Both the position numbers and the translations under genes were made by a program. Shown in pieces: positions 22,496 to 35,045 of a stretch of DNA of 64,000 nucleotides. Positions within the stretch are counted from its first letter, which is position 1, and every line of letters begins with the position of its first letter. Source of the stretch: Diadema setosum (taxonomy: Eukaryota > Echinodermata > Echinoidea > Diadematoida > Diadematidae); contig NC_092699.1 of the NCBI RefSeq assembly GCF_964275005.1, forward strand, positions 24,506,981 to 24,570,980, in the 5' to 3' direction. The notes under the pieces were generated by a model. That model had not been told where the DNA came from. It saw only the letters and a list, made by a program, of their open reading frames with translations, and did not search any database.

Positions 22496-24060
22496 AGCCT
22501 CTACCCCACCCCCAAGTATCCTATGAGTAGACCTTGCTTTCACTACTTTCTAGTCCAATCATAATAATGATGATAATACATATAGTAATAATTTATAAAT
22601 GACATTCATATAGCGCTTAATACGGGTGTTTCTAAGCGCATCATTGAAAAAAAAAAATCAAATCTCAACTTGACAACTTTGACACTTCATGCTCAGTAGA
22701 GTTTTGTGTTGTTCTTAGAGAATGACGAAAGGGTACTCAAATGCTTCTGATGATTAATTAGTGATGAGTATATGTGTATCCTTTTTCAGCGTTCGTAGTT
22801 TGTTATCATTGGTGTTTTCATGAAGATACCTTTGATGAAAGATGCCAGGTATATTGAAACAGTGACCACTCTCACGTGTGAAAATACAGGTAAGCCATCA
22901 TGTACAAAAATGAGTTTTCCTTTTGCACTCATTTTGGTAAGTGAAGGTGAAACACATTAGGATTATTCCCCTACAAACCTGGGCTACCTGTATGTAATAC
23001 TGCCTCTTAATATTGGTCTGGAAAGTAGATAAAGCAAGGTGAGACATTCTCTCTGTGTATGTCTATTTATGTTATTTGTTCACCAAATGACACCATTTCA
23101 ACAATTTTGAATTGGTGCATGTCAAATGCCTCATGTAGCAGAACTGTGATTTGCAATTAATGTACATTGCATTATGTTCTTTGCATTTATGGTCATAGAA
23201 ATGAATGGAGTCTTGAAAATCACAGATACAGAGCATTGCTGTCTACACCCATTCATAGGCTATCACCCTCTACTTTTGTTCTTTTTTTTTGGGGGGGGGG
23301 GGGTGGGAGAAGGGGGAGATGGTTGAGGCGAGATATAGCACTGCATTGAAAAGACCGGTATCCATAAGTACATTAACTTTCATCATGATGAAAGATTTAT
23401 TCTCAGAGGGAGGGGGAGGTGTGAATCCAATCAGTCTGCAATACGTCAAGTTCAGGTAAGGTGGTATGTTCTCAATAAAATCAAGATATCATATAACAGA
23501 AACAAACAAGCAGAACTACAGAAACAAAAGCAAAAGTCTTTGTCCTTTAGTATGCACTGGAACCATCAGTCAGTCACTTCACCTGCAGCAATCGCCTGCT
23601 ATTCAAAATCCACCAATCAGATTTGAGCTTAGAGGATTGTGGGAGTTTGAAAAGATGACCAAGTGATTGCTAGGGTTGTGTACAACATACTGCCTTGCTT
23701 TTGTTTCAAGCAAACTTCAAACTCATCCGCTAAACAGTGGGAAGTCCTTTTATTTGTACTCATTTGAGAAATATCAGTGTCAACATTGTCATTTCTTGAA
23801 TGTGACGATGAGTTAAAACTAGAAAAGGTGTAAAAGGAAAAGAAAATGTTATAACAGAAGCTACAGAGGTGCTGTCCAACAGTTAAAAAAAAATAAAAAA
23901 TGGTAAAAAAGACACATTTTTGTTTGTGTATGGAAGTTTCTCTTGCAAGAGACCTGTTTCACACAGTCTTGGAATGTGGTATATGTCTTGACAATGGGTT
24001 TATTACCCCTGATGGTGTGTTCTTTGTCCTTTTCAATGTCACTCCCCAGGAAGGTTTATC
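22496..24060. other. PSMC2 3' flank
   Basis: Contains the 3' UTR of unknown length. At 22560-22650 a TATAGCGCTTAATACGGG / TTTCTAAGCGC stretch followed by an A-run resembles the 3' tail of deuterostome retroposons. A T-run/G-run tract lies at 23282-23303. No gene recognised. Confidence 0.45.
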
Positions 24061-24360
24061 AGAGACTCCAACCCTCCCGTTTTCTACGGGAGATCTTCCG
24101 CCGAAAGCCCATTATTGCAAAATCTCCCGTTCTCCCGTTTGAGATTTGATTTCTCCCGCCCTGGCTCTGTGTCTCCCGGTGGAAAGGATTTCTTACTTAT
24201 TGCTATCGTATGTTGAAAAAATAAGCCTTAGATAGCACCAGAGAACATCTAAAACCCTAGGAACTTCGCGCTTCGCACACATCAAGTTGGAGTCTCCCGT
24301 TTGCTTGGGTTTCGGGCGGGAGAATCTCCAGATCAGAAGGTGCTTGGGGTTGGAGTCTCT
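24061..24360. mobile_element. hAT-like MITE, 300 bp
   Basis: 13-bp perfect inverted ends AGAGACTCCAACC, flanked by GGTTTATC (24053-24060) and GGTTTATG (24361-24368), an 8-bp duplication with one change. The interior holds at least five TCTCCCG words. The 8-bp flank suggests hAT; non-coding, so mobilised in trans. Confidence 0.7.
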
Positions 24361-24873
24361 GGTTTATGCATGTGGTCATGTCTGCTGTACAGCCAAATGG
24401 GTGATAAGACCTAAGTGAAGTGTAAAAAAAGAAGAAAAAAAAAAGTGATAAAAGAGATACTCCAGTTGAGGGTTATTCATTGTTAGTAGACCTGTGAATA
24501 AAGAAGTGAAACGTTAAAGAGAATTATTGTTTGATTAGTGTGTATTGCCTTCTTTGTTGTATGACTGAGCTTCAACCAACCTTGAATTGCAGAGGGCAAG
24601 CTTTCGTCCTCTCCTGAGGACTTTCTCAAGCCTTATGTAGTGGAGTGTTGTCTTGCTGCCGTTGCCTGTCTTTATTAAACACGACTGTGTTTTATGTTTT
24701 ACTAGAATACAATGCATGTATTTGTTTTTCCCGCTGTAATGAATGTAAACAGGTTGTCATCAAGATCAGGACACTGTGGTATGCTAGCCTAGGGATGATT
24801 ATTTTGCTTTTGCAAGTAAGGAAGTGAAATGAAATGCAATGAATTGGGTGATAACAATACACTTGCACACATT

Positions 24874-25000
24874 TCAGGGGCCTGTCTTATAAAGACTTGT
24901 GATAGAAATCAATCACAAGTTTTTTGTGTGCTGCAATGCAAGTTGCGATTGATTTGGGGACTTGTGATTGATTTGAAGGCTTTATAAGACGGGGCCCTGA
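24874..25000. mobile_element. Hairpin MITE (TCAGGGGCC ends)
   Basis: 127 bp, ends TCAGGGGCCTGTCTTATAAAG and the near-exact complement CTTTATAAGACGGGGCCCTGA, with inner AATCACAAG inverted copies. Confidence 0.6.
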
Positions 25001-25119
25001 GCAACATAAAAAAGTAACTTATTTTTACAATCCTAAATCTGACGAGATTTGCTCAGAGAGTGACATTCGTATTAAGTATGTTGTAAAAGTGAAAATTACT
25101 GTTCATACATTTGGAATCT

Positions 25120-25271
25120 CTGGGCTCTGTTGTATAAAAAGATGCACTCAAACATAAGTCGGAAAATGAAACATAAGTCAGGTATCAGCCAATCAGAATT
25201 GAGTATTTTGGAGACTTATGCTTGATTTCTGACGTATGTTTGATTTCAACTTTTATGCAACAGGGCCCTGG
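25120..25271. mobile_element. Hairpin MITE, related to the preceding one
   Basis: 152 bp, CTGGGCTCTGTTGTATAAAA against TTTTATGCAACAGGGCCCTGG. No target duplication found. Confidence 0.55.
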
Positions 25272-25442
25272 ATATCTTCACTCACATTGCATTGCATTGC
25301 ATGATATTCCTCACAGTCCACATACCCAGGTGGTATAGTTTGTGATCTTTTTCATTGACACATTAATTTCGTATAAAAACGGGAGAGGGGAGAGAGAGAG
25401 AGAGAGGAAGAAATTCTGAGAGCAAGACCAATGAGTGAAGAA

Positions 25443-25446
<4 letters not shown>

Positions 25447-25474
<28 letters not shown>
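25447..25474. repeat. (GT)n microsatellite
   Basis: About 14 GT units, continuing irregularly to about 25494. Confidence 0.85.
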
Positions 25475-25483
<9 letters not shown>

Positions 25484-25630
25484 TTGTGTGTGCGTTGAGA
25501 GAATGAATGATGGGACAGTGGGAGAGACACACAGCCATACAGAAAGACAACTTTGTCTAAAGAAGAAAGCATGGCTCTGAAAGACTGATGTAGACACACA
25601 AGTGTTTGAGCACCATTTTGTCAGGTTGAA

Positions 25631-25672
25631 TTTGTTTGTTTGTTTGTTTGTTTGTTTGTTTGTTTGTTTGTT
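25631..25672. repeat. (TTTG)n microsatellite
   Basis: About ten TTTG units, followed by a T-run/G-run tract at 25694-25717. Confidence 0.85.
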
Positions 25673-25740
25673 GTTGGTTTTGTTTTGGGTTTGTTTTTTT
25701 TTTTGGGGGGGGGGGGGTTTGATCGGTGGCTTACAGCAAA

Positions 25741-26164
25741 CGGGTGATGTTCGTTATTCCGAAACACACACATTCCCTATACATAGATATTTAATTAATC
25801 TGAAAATGAAACGGGGTTCGTAAATTCAAACATTTTGTGCCGTTATTCCGAAGGTTCGTTAATCCAAAAATTAAAAGAAGATGCGTACTAACGAATCTTC
25901 GAAATCACGAACCTGATTTTGTTTTCGTACCTTTGGAATAACGAACCTTTTTTTTTTTTTTTTCATTTTTTGATTAACAAATCTTTGGAATAACGAATCT
26001 TATTTCATTTTCAGAATAATGAACCTTCGAAATAAACCTTATTTTATTTTCAGATTAACAAGCCTTCGAAATAATGAACTATACTTCATTTTCCGATTAC
26101 TGAACCTTCGGAATAACGAACCTTATTTCATTTTCGGATAAAAGGAAAAACGAACTGTTACCGT
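25741..26164. mobile_element. CGGG...TTCGTTATTCCGAA foldback element, copy 1
   Basis: 424 bp starting CGGGTGATGTTCGTTATTCC and ending with ACGAACTGTTACCG in inverted sense. The interior repeats TTCGGAATAACGAACCT-type words in roughly 33-bp steps. It is flanked by AGCAAA on both sides (25735-25740, 26165-26170). Confidence 0.65.
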
Positions 26165-26408
26165 AGCAAAACATGGCCGAATGGGTAATAACTATGGTTA
26201 ACTCTGGTGGGACTGAACTTTGTAGGATTTTGTGCTGCGTTTCTTTTGAGTTAAAACAAAAAGACAGACAGAAAAAAAAAAAGAATCTACACCCATATAC
26301 ACTCGTGCCACAGGTCAAGTTTACTGGGAGGTACCTTTCATCCCGTGAACGACATAATGGGTAGTATATGTCAGCCGGTATTTATGAAGGGGTTGCGGGT
26401 TTGGGGTG

Positions 26409-26410
<2 letters not shown>

Positions 26411-26439
<29 letters not shown>
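26411..26439. repeat. T-run
   Basis: 29 T in a row. Confidence 0.9.
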
Positions 26440-26886
26440 CTTCGTCTTTTTTTTTTCCTAGTTATGGTTGGGCATTCCTGGATTTCACGCGCGATCATCT
26501 GATGTAAAAATGACCCCGAGAAACATTAACAGAGGGAAGAGATATCATAAGAGATAGGATTATATCTAACTTTTATAAAGTACCCTACCGACAGTGCACT
26601 AAGGAGGTACTAACCTTACTGATAGGAGTAAGATAAATCTATAATGAACGCAAAGGCAATGAAACAAAACGGCTTGCAAATTTGAGAAGTCATTTCAGCA
26701 TTGTGTAACTGGTAGTAAATGTCAACGTCTTTGATAACGGATATCGCAAAAAGTATTTCATATTTCTGGAAATTCTCTTCTTGGATATTTATATCTGTCC
26801 CTATTTCATCTTCCTTCGATTACTCAGTCTCTAGAGGAGTTTTGGGCGCTTTACTTGTGAAAAGTGTGAGTGTAAGATAGACATAA

Positions 26887-27010
26887 CAGGGCCCTGTTTT
26901 TTGAAGAGTTAAAATTGATTGTATAGTTGATTTCAACTGTAAGTCTGTGGCAGCCTGTGTTGTAAGGAAATTTAAAATCGATTTTATCTTTTGATAAAAC
27001 GGGGCCCTGA
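26887..27010. mobile_element. Hairpin MITE (CAGGGCCCTG ends)
   Basis: 124 bp, CAGGGCCCTGTTTTTTGAAG against TTTTGATAAAACGGGGCCCTG; third member of the CAGGGGCC group here. Confidence 0.55.
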
Positions 27011-29623
27011 TATGGATATGTGGACAGTCCAAGTGAAAGGACAGAACAAGAGGAATAAAGAGAGAAGGAGATTATTAAAGACATAGATACAGTACCAGCA
27101 TTTCATAAATATGTTTATATTAATTTTGTATTTTCCATGCGTTCTTGCATGGAGATGGATAGAGTGTGTGTAAAGTAAACTTAGTATGCACCAATTTGAG
27201 TCTGAGTAAAAGGGAGAGAATACGTTAATCATCTAAAGGGATTTCCTTCCCCAGCCAAAGTCGTAGATGAAAGTGACAATGCATGTCACCTAATCACTTC
27301 TAGGTAGAAAATAACAACAAAACTAAACTTAACTTAAGATTAAACAAAACAAAAAAGCAAAACAAAACACACAAAAAAAATCTGATAAATAATACTCTTT
27401 AACCAAGATTATACTTCCTCATTTTCGGGTCATTGCAACATCTTTCAGGGCAATTGCAGGGTGTCTTTTTAATTGGCTTTACCTGAAATGTACATTTCTT
27501 CACTTACAACTTCCATAATGACAATACACTGTACATGACGTATCTGTATTAGTTTTATCATTGCCACCAGTCCAGCCAATGGGGGGGGGGGGGGGGGGTA
27601 GGGACAGAGGGTAGAATAAGAGGAATTTTAATTCTCATGTTCTTCTAGAGAGATGAAAAGTAGCGACAAAGAGAAATCTGCCTTTGTGTCGTCATCATTC
27701 TTGGGAGTATGTTTCCAGTCACGGACCGTGGTCAAAGATATTTCTCGTCTTTTGCCGACATTCTAGCGGACCATAATATTATAGGCAAGGACTTGCTTCA
27801 TAAACAAGATTATCGTAAATAAGAATGATCGACTTTTACTGCAGTTTGATGGCCCGGAACGACGTCTAATTTACTGCCTTGTTTGGGAACGCGTTTATTT
27901 TTACATATAAAAAAACTGTAGCGGTATTTCGCAGCATCGAATGGCGCACGTTTGTTTGAGGGTTATGCCGAGCTTAAGGAGTTGTTCCTAGAAATAAGGG
28001 TTAAGTAAAGAGCTCCCTAAACAGATCACCATTAACAAGACGCCGTGCTTGTCGCTAGCGATCGTGAGCAATACTTCTTTTTGTAGTTTTGGTCAATACA
28101 CGTCTTGTCAACATTTCTAACTGACTTGCATGGGCTTGATTTAGGCTTGGCGACGGGCTGGTATTCTTAAGCATATCCCACAAATGTATCTCAAATGGTG
28201 TATTGTTCGGATGGATGTGTTGTGAAAAACGGAAGTGTTTTAAGTAATCATGATATTGAATTGACGTTCTTTGTTATGATATATACTTGTTTTTAAGCAC
28301 TAGACCTAAATAAACGTCACAATTCAGTCAATATGTTGTTCACTGAATGCTATAGGGCCTATGTGAAGCATAATTTGGTACATTACGTTTTTACCAAGCA
28401 ATACGGATTTTTAGAATTTCAAATTTTAGAATGTTCTCCAAATAGCCTGAACCTGAAGAGTATACCTTTACCGCTTTGCAGGGGTCATATGGATTGTATC
28501 AAATTGATATTCTAAAAAATCGAAAAAAAATCACAAAAACAAGAAAATAATATGCATGACTTATTCTTTCATCGGGGGATGGGAGGGAGGTGCATTGACC
28601 CTTGACCCAACTAACCACGAGCACTCTTATCTAGTCTTCATTGTGTCTATCTAACTATACACTGTACTCTCTATCACAATTTTGAAAATAAAAACATTTT
28701 CAAAGTGTATAATATTCTTATTAATGTCATATACTTCAAACAAGTTTTCACATTCCACTCGATTTATTTTCCCTTTAGTGAGTCAATTAAAAGTAGAGTA
28801 GTTGTTTACCTAAAATGTTGGTGTCTATCAGAAATATTGGTGAGATGTAGTGTAGCAGTGAAATATGAAAGATGAAAACATAGAACTGATCCGCAGATCA
28901 TTATCGTGTTTTATTTTTTCATCAAACTGCGAAGAACAAAAATCTCTTACATGTAAAAGTAATCTAATAATATTGGATCAAGAAGTATAGCTAACTTAAA
29001 AGCGAATGGAATGGCATTAACAATACCCAAGATTTCATCATAGTGACCGTGACTGTTGTACGTGGTATAACCACATATATTATTTGGGCAGGAATTTTTG
29101 TAGTGGACATACCATCGATATACGATTGATTTCTGGTCATTTATGCATTCGTGGCATTAATAATGACACAATCGTATAAACAATCTCCAAAATTTGGGCT
29201 GAGCAGCGATAAGGAATGTGGGGAAAGGTACGTCGCTGGTGGAGGAAAAATAAGCCAACTAATTTATTGGTACCACAACATGGGGCGCCGTAAAACCTTT
29301 TTAATACCACCATGGCACGGCCATCGGTAGATAACTATAGAGGGAAGATAGTGTCCGTAAAGAGCGGACGACTTTACGATTGCGATAAAAACCTGGCGAC
29401 ATTAAACTAGGTTTACTGGGGCATATTCTGACCAGACTGCCAAACAACCGATACCGTGTCCGCCTCACCCATGTCCTTTGCTATGAACAGAAAAAAAGAC
29501 CCCCCCCCCAAAAAAAAAAAAAAAAAAAAAAAAAAAACCGACTGATTTGGATCTGTTGCTACTTGGGTATATCTCTGTCGTGAGATTTCATAGATGAACA
29601 CAAGATAGCGGAAGAATGTGAAC
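27011..29623. other. Intergenic, mostly featureless
   Basis: 2.6 kb of AT-rich DNA between PSMC2 and Wnt4. A G-run lies near 27582-27598 and a C-run/A-run tract at 29500-29537. No gene or clear repeat recognised. Confidence 0.5.
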
Positions 29624-30163
29624 TGAAGCCCAGTTCACCTTCATTAACGTAAGGATTGAGAGAATGTAGCAATATTAGTAGAACACACCATTGAAAGTTT
29701 GAGGAAAATCGGACAATCCGTTCAAAAGTTATGAATTTTTGAAGTTTTTGTGCAGTCACCGCTGGATGAGAAGACTACTGCAGTGTATGATGTCACATGC
29801 TTACAACAATATAAGGAAAATATAAAGAGAATTTCACAAAATTTCATCTTTTTCATCCCTTGGCTCGTTACTGACAATATTATTCCCATTGCCTTTAGAA
29901 AGAGGCAAGTCATGTGCTCTTTTATTATGCGAAAAAAGTGAAAATATGTTGAATTTTCTTTACATTTTCTTTATACTGTTGTACTCATATGACATCACTA
30001 GCCTTAGTAGTCTCCTCATCCAGCGGTTCTAACACAAAAATTTTAAACATTCATAACTTTTGCATCGATTGTCCAATTTTCCTCAAACTTTCACTGATGT
30101 GTTCTACTAATATTGCTGCATTCTCACAATCCTTATGTTTATGAAGGTGAACTTGTCCTTTAA
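29624..30163. mobile_element. Large foldback element (~540 bp)
   Basis: The left arm (from CAGTTCACCTTCATTAACG) and the right arm (inverted GTTCACCTTCATAAACATA) match over more than 150 bp each, including GCAATATTAGTAGAACACA. The right end is TTAA (30160-30163); the left end is degraded. Parts of related copies lie near 22015, 55440, 57100 and 60250. Confidence 0.6.
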
Positions 30164-30378
30164 AGGTGAAAAATTCTATACATAAAGCAAACAACTGACG
30201 GGAGAAAAAATAGATAATGATCAAAAAAGAAAATTACCATTTTGATCCAGAATCTACTTATACACTTTATATAAATATCTTGTGTTATGCTCCTGAGGCT
30301 AATTTCTAGCATAATAGATTTAATTTTATAGAGGCAAGAAATTGTACACACAAAAACACAAAAAAACCCAAATAAATA

Positions 30379-30417
<39 letters not shown>

Positions 30418-31429
30418 TCACACGTAACATGTTTACATGCACGTATTAATGACGTGAGAAAAGAAACCAGTCAACAGTGTTCAGTATTCATTATTAACAT
30501 ATTCATCAACAAATATTTATTTGACAAAGACACTTTTCGCTTTGTTTGCCTAAGGCACTTGGATAAAATCTATTCAGACACGTTTTGCTCCCATGGTAAA
30601 ATACAATAAACATTGATGCATAATGGTAAGATGAAAATAATAGAATACAATACAAACAGTACCATTTAGTTTCATGATGCGGTTTCTCAAACTCAAACCG
30701 TTTACCAAATTTACCGTTTCAACGTTTGTAACAGCACTGGTACTGCAGATACAAGAATTGTCAGATACAAGAATATGAATGTGCGGGAATTTTTTTTTTT
30801 TTCAAGGAAAGGTAAATTTACAGTCTCATGTAATAAATGTTTTGGAACCACTATCTTAAAATAATAATTTCTGATCTTCCAGATTGTGTAGTTAAAACAG
30901 ATTTGAAAACGGTGGCACAAAGTATAGAGGCACGCTATTGAAAATTAATATCACGCGAGTTTTGGTCGTATTTCGTAGGTATGATTCATGTATTATTTTC
31001 ATGGAAAATGCAGAACTAAAATTAAACGGAAGTGAACTGAATTGAAATGATTACCTTTTATTTAGATTCGATAAAAAATACAATTTCATTCTTTATTCAA
31101 TGTTTAGTGTGTTTGTTTGAGCCCCATATCTAAAAGGTTCGTTTTGTTGCAGCAAGTTCGAGCAAAAATGCATTGTTTCATTGTAGACAAACTAACAACG
31201 TAAATCAATGAGCGTTGCGAAAATGAAGCAACGCGTGATGGGAATATAATCAATCCTTTTAACGCCAAATATATTACTGAATTATATGGTAGCTTCTGCA
31301 CTGCAGTATAGCTTCAAATGACAACAAGAACAAAAGTGAGTTGTGATTTGGTTTGGTTTATGTAAGTACACTTTTAACGATAACTATATTATTTTCTCAA
31401 ATATCATAACGTTAGCCCAAGCTCTTTCG
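30164..31429. other. Intergenic, no gene seen
   Basis: A (CA)n tract is present; otherwise AT-rich without recognisable sequence. Confidence 0.5.
30383..30416. repeat. (CA)n microsatellite
   Basis: About 17 CA units. Confidence 0.85.
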
Positions 31430-32374
31430 ACCCCTTCCAGGCCCAAGGGGGCACATTGTGCCCCCATAACTTCTTTATGATATGATGTATCGCTGTCATA
31501 TTTGACACATGGGTAGAGCAATTCATGCTCTACATGATCCAACATTTGAAATTTCTCAAGGTCACCCACTGAGGGTGCTATTTACCAAAATATAAAGAAA
31601 AACATAGGAAATATGCTAAAATTATGTTTTTTTTCTTTGTATTTCTTTATCCCCAGGATATATACTTTTATTTAGTACCAATCATTTTCATATTTGCCAC
31701 AAAGGAAAAGCAAATCAACCTTCACTATTTGTTATGGTTGAAATTTCTCTAGGTCACCCCATGGGGCGCTATTCATTACAATATAAAGAAATATATAAGA
31801 CCTATGATGCATTGTTTGGTATAGGTACATTGGTATCACATTTCATATTTCCATAATATTGCAATTTTGAGTTTGCAGATTGATAATATGATAAAGAAAT
31901 GATACTACATGCAAAATTTGTGTGAAAATGACACAAAATAAAAGGGTAGTCTTTTGAAAATACTGTATTTTCAATTATTTCTATTAGATTTATTGTTTGA
32001 TGCCTATGTCATATAAAAATAAAGGAAATAATAAGAAGACCATTTAAGGGTAAGTCATGGCCATAGCTACTTCACATTTTGGTCCTTCAGCAAATTACAG
32101 CCAAGAAAACCCCGATTTCATCCGTTATTATATTGTTAAATAAAGTTGGAACAGAAAAATATGCAAAATATGACAAATATGGTTGTCAGTTTACGGTTGC
32201 CATGGCAACCAGCAATATTGGACATACCTAAATTACATATCAAAATGTTTGCCATAAAATTTTAGGGATAGTCACCAAATTTGATTAAAATTGGGTAAAG
32301 GGCGTAGGAGTGGCAAACGAAAATATAGTAGGGGCACAATGTGCCCCCCCCCCCCCCTTGGGCTTTATAGGGTT
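31430..32374. mobile_element. Inverted-repeat element (GCCCAAGGGGGCACATTG ends)
   Basis: About 945 bp. Both ends carry GCCCAAGGGGG followed by the palindrome GGCACATTGTGCC, in inverted sense. Inside, a GAAATTTCTC(A/T)AGGTCACCC block occurs twice about 190 bp apart (31549 and 31740). Ends approximate; no coding frame. Confidence 0.5.
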
Positions 32375-33907
32375 AAGCTATTGTGTTTGATCCTTTCACT
32401 TCATAGGTATTCCAAGATACAGCCCACTTATAAAATGAATGGACGAGCCTTGACTGGGCATTTTATTTTTTTTTTTCATTAACACTTCAAATCATCATTT
32501 GACTCATATCTCTCTCCTGAATCTAAGACAGTGTCTGTATGGAAGGTGAATTCCAATTTTACTTTGCAACTTCTTATTGAACACCAGAGACCAATTTAGG
32601 CATTAAAGTCATGCAACTGTTCGTATATCAGCAACTCTTGCATTTTTCATCATGAAATAAAGAAAAACAAACCTTTTGAAATACAGTTGTAAGTATTTAT
32701 CAGGCATATCTGGAAATAAACTTAAACAAAATCATCGTCACCTATACAGAATATCATTATTATATGAACAATAAAATGTACACCACGCAAAGCAGACAAC
32801 CTCATTCAAAAACATGTGTTCGATATATCCCTACGTACATTACGTACGTACTGACCTAGTCAATCTTGAAGTCAAGTATGATGAAAACACCTTTATATAG
32901 CTCCCATAAACCCCCATGAAGCCCTGTAATACCCATTCCTTCGTGCCCACAAATGTCTAATTTTTACCTTGTTATAACTGCACGGAATGCCTGGCTGGGG
33001 GGAAAACCAAGATCGTAAGCACAATAAGGGCGCTTACAAAAACGTCAAATTACTCTTCGTTATCACATCTCCTCAATATAGATCTTTTACATGTGCATTT
33101 ATGCACAGACAGATCGAAGCTCACAGACTAGAAAACAGCGTTACTTTCCGGTCTCTTGAACGTAGTATACTTTCAAGACGTTAACTCTCATTTGCGAAGG
33201 CTTTATTGGTTGACCTTGGCATGAACAGCGTTCTCACAACAACAAAAAACAAAAAACAAAAAAAATGATGACAACTGTAAAGGCCTAAATGCTTTACGTA
33301 TTGTTTGTGACTGCATGAACAGACACCGCCTGGTATTCAACGTTTTTGTTAAGTGTACGACCATGTACTGTAACAAAAACAAAAAAAAAAATTATACAAT
33401 AACCATGAAATCATTATTATAAATACTGGTACACTTGATTTGCTCGAACAATAATGGTGTGTGCTCTGTCTTGCATCATCAAAGACTACATGCAGTTCAA
33501 ATGAATTATTGTCCCGTCCACATCATCCATGTTTCATGTGACCTATACATACGCCACTGGTGACGACTTAGGTGACATGATTGTACTTACGGTAGGTATA
33601 GGTAGGCTTAAATGCTCTACTTCTCGTGTACAGTACATTAATCTAGGACGACGCGTTCTTGGACTAGATAATGCATGAATAAAATCTCTCAGTATCCCTC
33701 GATCAATCGAATAATGATTAAAACGTTACGCTCTCTCTCAAAAATAAGCGTTTTTCTTCCTTTCGAATAAGTTGGTGCAAGTCGGAGCAAAGCGAGTCAA
33801 ACTGCATCAACATACTTGATGTGGTATCGTGTATTACTGGTTTGTTATATGAGGGCCATCACATACAAGGCAACTCGACTCGTTATCGCTTTGCGTCTGT
33901 ACAAATA
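32375..33907. other. Intergenic, no gene seen
   Basis: 1.5 kb of AT-rich sequence with A-rich runs at 33244-33266. Nothing recognised. Confidence 0.45.
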
Positions 33908-33909
33908 TA

Positions 33910-34236
33910 GGGAGCTTTAAATTTGCGACGCTGACGTTAAGAAGACGGTTGCGTTGACCGTTCTCCTCTCTCCCTGCGTCGTGTTGCAAAGTAGCTTTAG
34001 ATTTCGCGATGCCACAACCTGCATAAAGTAAAATAGCGCCCCCATACGTCGTTCGTCATAATAGCATCAAGTACTATTCGAGCGGACGCTAAATTGGCTC
34101 AGAAAAGTCGTGACAACTCAGACGATCCGACGCGAGATCAAGTTTGATAAGCAGTCTTGCGCATGCGCGGAACAGTTCTGTTTTTACTCTTTACAACGTC
34201 CGCGCACTGCGTCCGCGTCTCAAATCTAAAGCTCCC
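33910..34236. mobile_element. TA-flanked MITE (GGGAGCTTTA ends)
   Basis: 327 bp with ends GGGAGCTTTAAATTTGCGAC and inverted GGGAGCTTTAGATTTGAGAC, flanked by TA on both sides (33908-33909, 34237-34238). An inner GTAGCTTTAGATTTCGCGA copy lies at 33991. Tc1/mariner-type flanks. Confidence 0.6.
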
Positions 34237-34562
34237 TAAACCTTTACGGAGAGGGCGTTGTCAACTTGATCGACCGGAAGTCCTCACTAATAACGGGCAA
34301 GTTCATTCAGTTTTTCACATCTTTCAGTATCTCTTCATGGAAAATGATCACTCTACGATACATATACAAGCGATGACTTAAAGCATGAAAAACTGTACAT
34401 AACATGAAAGTGAGCCCTTACAATAACCATAAATATATTCAATATACACAGTCATTTAGGATCATATGATACAGTCATGTGTTGATCGGGGTTCTCACAG
34501 ATTTGTCAACGTATTTGTCCAAACATCTTTGAATCATTTGTTAAGATATTGTAGCGCAGCAC

Positions 34563-34568
34563 TTTATT
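34563..34568 (-). terminator. Candidate Wnt4 poly(A) signal
   Basis: AATAAA on the minus strand about 280 bp past the Wnt4 stop codon. Position fits; function not shown. Confidence 0.35.
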
Positions 34569-34844
34569 TAGCAATATTACAAAGAAATGATCAAAAGCAT
34601 TTTATCAATCATGACCCAAGAGGATGAAATGTTGTGGAAGACGGCTACTGAAAAGAGTGAATAATTACGAGAGTGCGCCGGCAGACAGAGCGATCGAATG
34701 CACAGTCGGGTGATCGGGTGAATGACCGCGCGAAATACTCCATTTTCGTCATTTGCGCACCTGCAGTACTTGTGAAACCTTATACATATCGCAATGGCTC
34801 AAGTCCGTTTGTGTTTCAGAGTCCCTTCAGTCCCACGCGTAGAC

Positions 34845-35045
34845 TCATTTGCAGGTATGGACCTCGACCGTTCGATGGCAGTTCCGACACTTGACGTAAC
34901 AGCACCAGTGGAACTTGCAACTGCACCGCTCAACCACCTCCTCGATGTGTGTGTTGAAGCCACGCCCACAGCACATGAGCTCACAGCCGTCGATCGCTTT
35001 GGATGTTTTGTTGCAGCGGCGGCCGTGGGTGCCCAGTGATCCCAG
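34845..35045 (-). CDS. WNT4: Wnt4 terminal coding exon
   Basis: 66 codons and TGA after a CCGCCTAG acceptor; 14 cysteines of the Wnt C-terminal domain, ending EVHTCK. Confidence 0.92.
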   Translation of the reverse strand: MGSLGTHGRRCNKTSKAIDGCELMCCGRGFNTHIEEVVERCSCKFHWCCYVKCRNCHRTVEVHTCK

